In this document: piece after piece, positions 19,185 through 27,774 of the stretch
Layout: every line of letters begins with the position of its first letter
Position numbering within the stretch: position 1 is the first letter of the stretch
NCBI GenBank assembly: GCA_022729335.1
Contig: JALDAE010000006.1
Location: 1-34,219 of the forward strand
Origin: Candidatus Nanoanaerosalina halalkaliphila
GTDB lineage: Archaea > Nanohalarchaeota > Nanosalinia > Nanosalinales > Nanoanaerosalinaceae
Direction: 5' to 3'
DNA: 34,219 nt
Made by a program: the position numbers and the translations under genes
The notes under the pieces: model-generated
Seen by the model: the letters and a program-made list of their open reading frames with translations, nothing else
Database searches by the model: none
Told to the model about the DNA's origin: nothing

Positions 19185-19732
19185 TGACGGTTAGAGTTGA
19201 AAGGGAGATACTTTCAAAGGAGGAGTGGTTTGAGACTTTCAACGTTGTCAATTATTATGAGAAATTACTGGATATTCTTGAACAAGATCTCAACTTTGAT
19301 GAGGTACAGGAAGTATACTATGAAGAAAACCTAAGCAACAACGACATGAAAGTCCGAATTATAGCTGAGAGACCTCTTGAAGGAGGTTTCAATGATACAG
19401 GAGCCGATACAAAACTGAGGTTCAAGATCAAGTACTTCAACCAGGGACCCCTCAAGGACAAGGAAGGTGGAGGAGGACTATACGGGCCGATGGAGCTGGA
19501 TCTAGATGTTTACCTAATTGTTGACATGCCAGGAAAGGACAAATGGCATCACTCTTTCCTCAGAAGGATATGGTTCAACAATGTTTATCGCAGGCAGTTT
19601 CTTTACTGGGTAGAATTTGCCCAGGAAGAGGCCAGACGTTATCTGAACGAGACAAGAGCCTATTTTGGGATGGAACCTGTCAACAGAAAACCAAGAAGAC
19701 AGCGCTACGAACCGCTGGAACACAGCCTCTGA
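19181..19732 (+). CDS. Orphan protein, member 3 of a tandem trio
   Basis: 183 aa. NVVNYYEKLLDILEQDLNFDEVQEVYYEE - beta region - SFLRRIWFNNVYRRQFLYWVEFAQEEARRYLNETRA. 4-nt overlap with the preceding ORF. Confidence 0.75.
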   Translation: MMTVRVEREILSKEEWFETFNVVNYYEKLLDILEQDLNFDEVQEVYYEENLSNNDMKVRIIAERPLEGGFNDTGADTKLRFKIKYFNQGPLKDKEGGGGLYGPMELDLDVYLIVDMPGKDKWHHSFLRRIWFNNVYRRQFLYWVEFAQEEARRYLNETRAYFGMEPVNRKPRRQRYEPLEHSL

Positions 19733-19763
19733 AGTTTTAATACTTGTTATTTAATTCATATTT

Positions 19764-20012
19764 ATGTCGGAGTTTTACGTGAAGGTTGAGCCCTCAAGTG
19801 AAGAATTCGACGTAGATTTTTCCGGAAGTTTTCCAAAGATTTTTCTTGAGTCCGGGGCCGAGAAAGGAAGAGCTAACAGGGAACTGGTGGAACGATTGTC
19901 GGAGATACTGGGAGAAAAAGTCGGTATTTTGTCCGGGCACCGCAGCAGGAGGAAAAAGCTAGTTGTCGATATTGAAAAAGATAGAGCCTTAAATATACTT
20001 GGTGATTATTAA
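19764..20012 (+). CDS. DUF167 / UPF0235 (YggU-like) family protein
   Basis: 82 aa; KVEPSSEEFDVDF...ESGAEKGRANRELVERLSEILGEKVGILSGHRSRRKKLVVD matches the family pattern. Confidence 0.82.
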   Translation: MSEFYVKVEPSSEEFDVDFSGSFPKIFLESGAEKGRANRELVERLSEILGEKVGILSGHRSRRKKLVVDIEKDRALNILGDY

Positions 20013-21145
20013 TGACTGATTTACCTAATTCATCTGTTAAATATATTATCAAAGCAACTATTAAATCAAAAGGAGTGGTAGAAAAACCTGATGTGATTGG
20101 AGCCATATTTGGACAGACAGAAGGCCTCCTGGGTCCTGATATGGATCTCAGAAAGCTTCAGGTTAAGAATAAAGTTGGAAGGATTGAAGTTGATGTTGAA
20201 AAGAATGGAGGCAATTCTATAGCTAAACTTGAGATACCTAGTGGACTTGATTCTGCTGAGACCTCTATACTTGCTGCATCACTTGAGACTATAGACAGAG
20301 TAGGACCCTGTATAGCTGATGTGGAGGTAACTTCTGTTGAAGATATCAGGGTATCAAAGAGGAATTATATTGTTGACAGGGCACAAGAACTTCTGGAGGA
20401 TATGGTTGACGAGGCTCCCGGACCCGATGATCTATCCAAGAGCGTGAGGAAAAGGATGGATCCCAAGGTGAAGACATATTATGGATTATATGCAGGTCCT
20501 GGAGTGTTTGAGTCCGATGAATTGATTCTGGTGGAAGGCAGAAGCGATGTGCTTAATCTTCTCAACAACGGATATGATAATGTCGTTGCTCTAGGAGGAA
20601 CTTCTGTCCCTGAAAAGATTTCCGAGGTTGTTTCGGGACACGATGAAGTTATACTTTTCCTGGATGGTGACAGAGGCGGAGATCTGATAAGGAAGGAGAT
20701 GGATGAAAAGGCAGAATACGATTTTATTTGTCGTGCGCCTGACGGAAAAGAGGTTGAAGATCTTGATTCTGACGAAATAATGAAGTGTCTTGACAGCAGA
20801 AAGGAAAACGTAAAAAAGATTTCGGAGGAAGATGAGGAAATAGAAAAGCTCGAGCTAGAAGACAAGGAGAGAGTAGTCTTTGGCAGTGTTCTTGATGAAC
20901 TCCTTGGTACAAGGGCAGCAGTTTTTCTGAACGATAATTTGGAGGAAATAGGGAAGATCCCTGTTTCCAAGATGAAAGAGGGCCTTGAATCCTTTGGTTC
21001 GGAAGCTTATGCTGTTGTATTTGACGGCAGTATCACTGATAAAAAGGCAAGAAATGCTAAATCATTTGGAGTGGATTATCTTGTCGGTATGAGAGGAAGT
21101 GTATCTTGTTCCGGAGTCAACTGTTTGACAAGGGAGGATATTTAA
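20012..21145 (+). CDS. dnaG: Archaeal DnaG-like primase
   Basis: 377 aa; VKYIIKATIKSKGVVEKPDVIGAIFGQTEGLLG, TOPRIM elements (ILVEGRSDVLNLL, VILFLDGDRGGDLI). Confidence 0.94.
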   Translation: MTDLPNSSVKYIIKATIKSKGVVEKPDVIGAIFGQTEGLLGPDMDLRKLQVKNKVGRIEVDVEKNGGNSIAKLEIPSGLDSAETSILAASLETIDRVGPCIADVEVTSVEDIRVSKRNYIVDRAQELLEDMVDEAPGPDDLSKSVRKRMDPKVKTYYGLYAGPGVFESDELILVEGRSDVLNLLNNGYDNVVALGGTSVPEKISEVVSGHDEVILFLDGDRGGDLIRKEMDEKAEYDFICRAPDGKEVEDLDSDEIMKCLDSRKENVKKISEEDEEIEKLELEDKERVVFGSVLDELLGTRAAVFLNDNLEEIGKIPVSKMKEGLESFGSEAYAVVFDGSITDKKARNAKSFGVDYLVGMRGSVSCSGVNCLTREDI

Positions 21146-21204
21146 ATGTTGATGTTCATTTTTTGTGATGCGCGCCTATCAAACAAAGGTCGGTGGCGTG
21201 TACC

Positions 21205-21225
21205 ATAGATTATTTAAATATTGAT
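21205..21225 (+). promoter_or_regulatory. Candidate rRNA operon TATA box (TATTTAAATA, 21211-21220)
   Basis: Consensus-like archaeal TATA element about 230 bp 5' of mature 16S, before the processing stem. A similar ATATTTAAAT lies at 21138-21147, overlapping the end of dnaG. Confidence 0.5.
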
Positions 21226-21337
21226 GATGGAATAAGGTTTTGTCGGCTAGTAAAAGCTGGCTGACATAAAAGCTTCCTGTGTTTAGGAGGCAACAGATGA
21301 GCACCCTCTGGGTGTGATGCAAGTAAATGGCGATAGT

Positions 21338-21359
21338 GGTGATATTTTACCAGTCTAGT
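21338..21359 (+). other. 5' strand of the 16S pre-rRNA processing stem
   Basis: GGTGATATTTTACCAGTCTAGT pairs with ACTAGGCTGGTAAAACACC at 22923-22941, with a bulge. Confidence 0.7.
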
Positions 21360-21438
21360 TTCTGTATCTCTCTATTTGGAGGGAGATTTGGTTTTTGCAC
21401 TCTTTTGCGAGCGTGCGACAGTCATGTATATGACTGTA

Positions 21439-22912
21439 ATTCCGGTTGATCCTGCCGGAGGCCACTGCTATTGGAGTCCGATTTAGCCATGCTAGCTGTC
21501 CGAATTAGATCGGAGCGGAAAGCTGAGTAACACGTAGTCAACCTGCCCTACAGACCAGGATAACCTCGGGAAACTGAGGCTAATACTGGATAGAGAAGGA
21601 TGCCTGGAATGGTTCCTTCTTGAAATGTTCCGGCGCTGTAGGATGGGACTGCGGCTGATTAGGTATACGCTGAGGTAACTTCTCGGTGTGCCGATAATCA
21701 GTAGCGGGCGTGAGAGCGCGAGCCGTCAGTCGTGTTCTGAGACAAGAACACGGGTCCTACGGGACGCAGCAGGCACGAAACCTTTACAATGCGTGAAAGC
21801 GCGATAGGGGGACTCCAAGTGCTTCTCGTAAACAAAGCGGGAAGCTTTTCTGGACTTTAAGGAGGTCCAGGAACAAGTGGTGGGCAAGACTGCTGCCAGC
21901 CGCCGTGGTAATAGCAGCACCGCGAGTGGTGGCCACGATTATTGGGCTTAAAGCGTCCGTAGCCGGCTTCATGAGTCCGCTGTGAAATCTGGTAGCTCAA
22001 CTATCAGAAGTGCGGTGGATACCATGGAGCTTGGGACCGGAAGGCGTCGAGGCTATTCCTGGAGTAGGGGTGAAATCCTAAAATTCCAGGAGGAGCGCCG
22101 GTGGCGAAAGCGCTCGGCGATTACGGGTCCGACGGTGAGGGACGAAAGCCAGGGGAGCAAAGGGGATTAGATACCCCTGTAGTCCTGGCCGTTAACGATG
22201 TCCACTTGATGTAAGGAATCTTCCGAGGATTCCTTGTGCCGAAGGAAAACCGTTAAGTGGACCGCCTGGGGAGTACGGTCGCAAGGCTAAAACTTAAAGG
22301 AATTGACGGGGGAGCACCACAAGCGGTGGGGGCTGCGGTTTAATTAGATCCAACGCAGCGAACCCTACCAGAGCCGACAGCACGATGATGGTCAGCCTGA
22401 AGGGCTTACCTGAGGAGCTGAGAGGTGTTGCATGGCCGCCGTCAGCTCGTGCCGTGAGGTGTCCTCTTAAGTGAGGTAACGAGCGAGACCCGTGTCCTAT
22501 GTTGCTACGGTCCTCTCCGGAGGTCCGGCACTCATAGGAGACCGCTGGTGATAAATCAGAGGAAGGAACGGGCGACGGTAGGTCAGTATGGCCCGAACGC
22601 TCTGGGATACACGCGGCCTACAATGGCCGGTACAAAGGGATGCGACTCCGAGAGGAGAAGCTAAACCCCTAAAACCGATCGTAGTTCGGATCGAGGCCTG
22701 TAACTCGGCCTCGTGAAGGCGAAATCGCTAGTAGTCGCTAGTCATTATCTAGCGGCGAATACGTCCCTGCTCCTTGTACACACCGCCTGTCAAGTCACCC
22801 GAGTTAGTTCCAGGTGAGGTTCCCTCTTTGAGGGGGTCAAATCTGGAATTAGCAAGGGGGGCTAAGTCATAACAAGGTAGCCGTTGGGGAACCAGCGGCT
22901 GGATCACCTCCA
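21439..22912 (+). rRNA. 16S ribosomal RNA
   Basis: 5' ATTCCGGTTGATCCTGCCGGAGG; ATTAGATACCCCTGTAGTCC; AAACTTAAAGGAATTGACGGGGGAGCACCAC; 3' GGCTGGATCACCTCCA. About 1474 nt, no intron seen. Confidence 0.97.
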
Positions 22913-22995
22913 AACTACTCGGACTAGGCTGGTAAAACACCAATATATCTGTCGCCATATCTGAACTGCGGGCTGTTACTGTTTCGTAGTTTTCT

Positions 22996-23069
22996 GGGCC
23001 CGTAGTTCAGTCTGGCAGAACGTCCCCCTTGCAAGGGGAAGGCCCAGGGTTCAAATCCCTGCGGGTCCA
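22996..23069 (+). tRNA. tRNA-Ala (anticodon TGC) in the 16S-23S spacer
   Basis: Full cloverleaf; anticodon loop CTTGCAA; G3:U70 identity pair (GGGCCCG / CGGGTCC); discriminator A; no encoded CCA. Confidence 0.95.
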
Positions 23070-23211
23070 TTTTCAGCTTTCCGGTCTTTGCAGGACTGGG
23101 GAGTTATTTTAAAGGGTGTGTCTAAATGACATATCCTGCGTCCATCAAGGGCGCGGCCGTAAATAAGTTTTTTTGTTGTTCCAGAGTTTTTTCTCTGGAG
23201 CGGTACAAAGT

Positions 23212-23223
23212 AGGTCCTGTACA
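23212..23223 (+). other. 5' strand of the 23S pre-rRNA processing stem
   Basis: AGGTCCTGTACA is the reverse complement of TGTACAGGACCT (26268-26279). Inner pairing AGTACTGA / TCAGTACT (about 23254 / 26253). Confidence 0.8.
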
Positions 23224-23289
23224 TCAATTTTCCCACTGAAATATGTGGTGCCGAGTACTGATTGTTGGAGATCACATGGACCGAGAGGT

Positions 23290-26236
23290 TCATTTAAGCC
23301 AGGTAGAGGATAGCTCGGCTCAAGATGCTGATGAAGGACGTGACAAGCTGTGAAAAGCTTGGGTGAGGCGCATGTAGCCTTGGAGCCCAAGGTTTCCTAA
23401 TAGGACTTCCTGCGTGTTTTTCACGCGTTTCCTCTGGAAACGGGAACGCTGGGAACTGAAACATCTTAGTACCAGCAGGAAAAGAAATCAAACGAGATAC
23501 CGTTAGTAGGGGCGATCGAAAGCGGTACAGAGCAAACTGAATACCTTCACGCAAGTGAAGGAATATGTGGTTTAATGGTCCGTCTTTTAGTCTTTCAGGC
23601 TTAACCGAAGTTTCCTGGAACGGAACACTTTAGAGGGTGACAGTCCCGTAGGTGAAGGTTTGAAAGATGTGACGGTTTCCGGATTAGCAGGGGTTGGAAA
23701 TCCCTTGTGAATTTGGGAGGCACCGACTTCCAACTCTAAATACATCTTGAGTCCGATAGTGTACCAGTAGCGTGAGCGAAAGCTGGAAAGAATCCCTAGA
23801 AAGGAGGTTAAAAGAGCTTGAACCTGCCTGGTCCTAGACAGGTCAGGGCCTGAAAGCGTTGATGTTCCTTGAAGGAATCATCTGAGAGGATGTAGTACGA
23901 AAGGAATGGAGCAGGGTCCTGACTCCCGTTTTGAAAAACGGGGCAGGGAGTGTATTTCCGTGGCGAGATTAAGGAGTGTTTAGCTCTGGAATCGCAGCGA
24001 AAGCAACATGTCCGCAGCTTTGTGAGGGACGCCGTACGAAAGTGCGGGGAGTCACGGGAATACTATCCGAAGCCGGTTGATCTACTCATGGTCCGGGTGA
24101 AGTGTAGCGAAAGCTGCATGGAGGCCCAAAGCGTTGCTGTGAGCAAGCGCTCGTGTGAACTGTGAGTAGCGGTGAAATGCCAATCGAAACCGGTAATTGC
24201 TGGTTCCTCCCGAAATGCACCGAAGTGCAGCCCCTGACGAGGTAATTAGTGAGGTAGAGATACTGATTACGGAAATCCAGCTCTTTGAGCTGGCTCCGTT
24301 GTCAAACTCCGAACTTGCTAATACTTTAGACTCAGGGAGTGAGGGACGGCGGGTAAGCTGCCGTTCCTAGAGGGAATCAACCCAGACTGGGGTTAAGGTC
24401 CCAAAGTGCTAGTTAAGTGTTTCTGAAGGTTGTCCCGGATCTCAGACAGCGGGGAGGTTAGCTTAGAAGCAGCTATCCTTTAAAGAAAGCGTAAAAGCTC
24501 ACCCGTTGAGGTCTGGGACGCCGTAAATGGACGGGGCTCAAACTAGCCACCGAGACCTCAGGGTCGTGGTAGTTTCCACGACCGGTAGGGAGGCGTCCTG
24601 CATGGATGGAACCCTGGCTGTGAAGTCAGGCGGACCGTGTAGGAACGATAATCCTGTCGGCAGTACCAACAAAAGTGAGGTACGAATCCTCACCCCCGCA
24701 AGGGCAAGGGTTCCCCAGCAATGTTCGTCAGCTGGGGGTTAGTCGGTCCTAAGCTATTCCTTAATCGAGGATAGCGAACGGGAAACCGGTTAATATTCCG
24801 GTACCGTTGGGACACGTTTAGGAAACTCCGACGTTTCGGGATAAGTTGAGCAGGGGTCCACCCTGTTTAATGGTTCAAGGAAGGGGAGCGCCGTAATGGC
24901 GAGAACTTTCTGAAGACCAGAATAGCCTGGGAATAAATCCCGGGTTCAACTGATTCCTGGAACCCATGAAAAGGAGTTTAGGTCCTTGACCGTACCCAGA
25001 TCCAGCACAGGTGCCCTGGTTGCAAAGACTAAGGGGTGTCGAGAGATACTTGGCTTAGGGAATTCGGCAAGTTAGCCCCGTAACTTTTGGAGATGGGGTG
25101 CCCGTCTTTGTGAAAGGACGGGTTGCAATGACTAGGGATGCCCGACTGTTTAATAAAAACGTAGCTGGCTGCTAGCCTGAAAAGGTTTGTACAGCCGGCG
25201 ACTCCTGCCCAGTGCGAGTACCTGATAACCTCGTACAAGAGGAAGAAGGGCTCGTAAACGGCGGCGGTAACTATGACCGTCTTAAGGTAGCGTAATCCCT
25301 TGCCAATCAACTGTTGGCCCGCACGAATGGAGTCACGAGGTATCCACTGTCCCAAGCCAAGGCTCGGTGAACCGCGCCATACCGGTGCAAGGGCCGGTGA
25401 CACCCAGTGGGAAGCGAAGACCCTGTGAACCTTTACCGCAGGCTTTTATTGATGTATGGGCTTTGGTGTGAAGCGTAGGTAGGAGGCTTCGAAGTCGCGC
25501 CACTAGGTGTGATGGAGCCGATCATGGGACACTACCCCCCAAAGCCCGTACGTCTAACCCGAAAGGGAACAGTGAAAGTTGGGCGGTTTAGCTGGGGCGG
25601 CATCCGTCTGATAGCGAATCAGACGGGTCCAAAGGTCCTCTCAGCCCGGTCAGAACTCGGGCGTAGAGCACAAAGGCAAAAGAGGGCCTGACAGGACTCA
25701 CTACATTACTGAGTCCTGACGTGAAAGCGAGGCTTAGCGAACCCTAGTAGCCTCTTGGTTGAGGCTCTGGTATGACAGAAAAGGTACTCCGGGGATAACT
25801 GGATTGTCTGCGGCGCGAGCCCATATCGACCCGCAGGCTTGTTACTTCGATGTCGGCTCTCCGTATCCTGGCCGTGCAGCCGCGGCCAAGGGTGGGGGTG
25901 TTCACCCATTAAAACGGATCGTGAGCTGGGTTTAGATCGGCGTGAGCCAGATCGGTTGCTATCTACTGGGTGTGTTGAAGTGGTTGAGAGTAAGTTTCGG
26001 ACAGTACGAAAGGAACCCCGAACCGGAGCCTCTGGTGGAGCAGTTGTCCGGAAGGGCAGGCTGCGTAGCTACGCTCTGAGGGATAAGGGCTGAAAGCATC
26101 TAAGCCTGAAATCCGTCTCAAAAAGAACCACTTTTGGCGCCTGTATAAGACAGGTTTGATAGAGTAGCGGTGTAAGCACTGAGGAAACGAGGTGTTCAGC
26201 CGACTACTACTAAGAGCCTTTTCGAACCTTTTGGTC
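23290..26236 (+). rRNA. 23S ribosomal RNA
   Basis: 5' GATAGCTCGGCTCAAGATGCTGATGAAGGACGTG; GGTAACTATGACCGTCTTAAGGTAGCG; CTGGGGCGG P-loop; CGGGGATAACTGG; AGTACGAAAGGAA sarcin-ricin loop. Terminal stem GACCGAGAGGTTC / GAACCTTTTGGTC. Ends approximate. Confidence 0.95.
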
Positions 26237-26340
26237 CATGTCTTAGACAGCGTCAGTACTATTAACTGTACAGGACCTGCTTTGTCTTTTTTCTGTTTCA
26301 TTCTTCGAAAGTTATTTATGATTTAGAAACACTTTTTTCT

Positions 26341-26602
26341 CTGGTGAAGGAGTTGAACCCTTTTCGCCTTTTCAGGTGAAGAAAGTCCTGCCTCCGTTAC
26401 AAGCACACTCCGGAAATCGGAGAGGGTGAGAGCCCTGCCAATACCGCAGAAACGACACTTCTTCCTGTGTCACGATGATACCGATAAGAGGTTGAGGTTA
26501 CAGGAAGGGAAGATGAAACGTGGTAAGCTGTGTGGAGCAAGCCTTTATGGTGCTTAGTTGAATAGGGTTTTGAATAGAAGCAGGCTTACTAACTCCATCA
26601 CT
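26341..26602 (+). ncRNA. rnpB: RNase P RNA (archaeal)
   Basis: P1 stem GTGAAGGAGTT / AACTCCATCAC. CR-I-like GAAGAAAGTCCTGCC. 3' P4 strand AGAAGCAGGCTTAC. Flanked by TATA-like TTATTTATG and a T-run. Confidence 0.85.
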
Positions 26603-26634
26603 TTTTAAGTTTTAGGTTACAATGGTGTTTTGTT

Positions 26635-26799
26635 ATGAGTAAGAAGAACAAGGGTCAGATGCCTTCTTCATTCGGAGGCCTTGTGAGGTATTTCGATGAA
26701 GGAGAAGAAAAATTCCAGCTAGATCCCAAGGCAGTGATTGTAGTAGCAGCCGGGCTGGTCACCATGAATTTACTGGCCTACTTTTTCATAATGCCATGA
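26635..26799 (+). CDS. secG: Preprotein translocase subunit Sec61-beta (archaeal SecG); below the ORF-track cutoff
   Basis: 54 aa: MSKKNKGQMPSSFGGLVRYFDEGEEKFQLDPKAVIVVAAGLVTMNLLAYFFIMP*, the typical archaeal Sec61-beta pattern. Confidence 0.92.
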   Translation: MSKKNKGQMPSSFGGLVRYFDEGEEKFQLDPKAVIVVAAGLVTMNLLAYFFIMP

Positions 26800-26809
26800 A
26801 TTGGATTCA

Positions 26810-26921
26810 GGGCCCGTAGCTCAGCCTGGACAGAGCACTCGGCTTCTATGGTCATATAATGTTTTTAGACATTAAGACCAAAGACACCGAGCGGTCGAGG
26901 GTTCAAATCCCTCCGGGTCCG
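26810..26921 (+). tRNA. tRNA-Arg (anticodon TCT) with a 37-nt intron after position 37 (26849-26885)
   Basis: GGGCCCG / CGGGTCC acceptor, D and T arms present, anticodon stem CTCGG/CCGAG, spliced loop CTTCTAA. Intron stem GGTC/GACC; BHB bulges TAT and ACA. Confidence 0.88.
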
Positions 26922-27072
26922 TCAGTTTTTCAGGTTTTGTTTTTCTGGGTGTTTTTGGCTGTAAAATTTGGCTTTTGTAGGTAACTGATTGTGATCTTTC
27001 AGGTTTTTTGGTCGATTTATCCAAAAAAAGATATAAACCAAGACTTCTCAATTATGTTTTAGGTGGTTTTTG

Positions 27073-27765
27073 ATGACTGATGTGCCAAGAGTTCAGACAG
27101 GGATAAAAGGACTTGACAACCTTATTGAAGGAGGAGTGCCGGAGAAATCTGTTACATTAATATCAGGAGGTGCAGGATGTGGTAAAACCATTTTCTGTAA
27201 CCAGTTTCTATGGCATGGTCTTAAGAAAGGCGAGAAAGCCAGATATATTTCCCTTGAAGAACCTGTAGAGGACATAATGAAAGATGCGAAGGTTTTTGGA
27301 TGGGACTTCAGCAAATATAAAGATAACGGAGATTTCAAAATAACTTATATTACTCCGACGGCAGGTTCCAGAGGATTTATTGATAAGATAAAGGAACTCG
27401 CAAGCGAACCAGGAGTTAAAAGACTAGTTATAGATTCTGTTTCTGTAATGCTTGGAGCTTATGGCGGAACACAGGCAAAGAAAAGAGAAAATCTTTATGA
27501 TCTTATGAGAGCTGTCAAAAAAGCAGGACCTACTACGATTATGACATCGGAGATTCCGGAGAATGATGAGGACGCTCTTTCAAGGTTTGGAGTTTCCGAG
27601 TTCGTTGCTGACGGCGTGGTGGTCCTTTACTATACAGGTGTTGGTGAAGGAACTTTCCGTAATCTCGAGGTGAGGAAGATGCGTAGAACCAACCACACGC
27701 CTGGAACACATCCTTTCAAGATTACTGACAAAGGAATAAGGCTCTCGAAGGAAACAGGATTTTAG
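27073..27765 (+). CDS. KaiC-family RecA-like ATPase, single domain
   Basis: TGIKGLDNLIEGGVPEKSVTLISGGAGCGKTIFCNQFLWHGLKKGEKARYISLEE; Walker B RLVIDSVSVM; C-terminal EVRKMRRTNH. Confidence 0.92.
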   Translation: MTDVPRVQTGIKGLDNLIEGGVPEKSVTLISGGAGCGKTIFCNQFLWHGLKKGEKARYISLEEPVEDIMKDAKVFGWDFSKYKDNGDFKITYITPTAGSRGFIDKIKELASEPGVKRLVIDSVSVMLGAYGGTQAKKRENLYDLMRAVKKAGPTTIMTSEIPENDEDALSRFGVSEFVADGVVVLYYTGVGEGTFRNLEVRKMRRTNHTPGTHPFKITDKGIRLSKETGF

Positions 27766-27774
27766 AACAGTTAA

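Noticed and set aside
21205-21330. Possible box C/D sRNA in the 16S leader (TGATGAT ... CTGA)
   Set aside because: Boxes are short and the spacing/guide pairing could not be verified by eye; likely chance in leader RNA.
21726-26301. ORFs across the 16S and 23S region (e.g. 25963..26301, 25029..25403)
   Set aside because: They lie inside or antisense to rRNA genes; no independent coding evidence.
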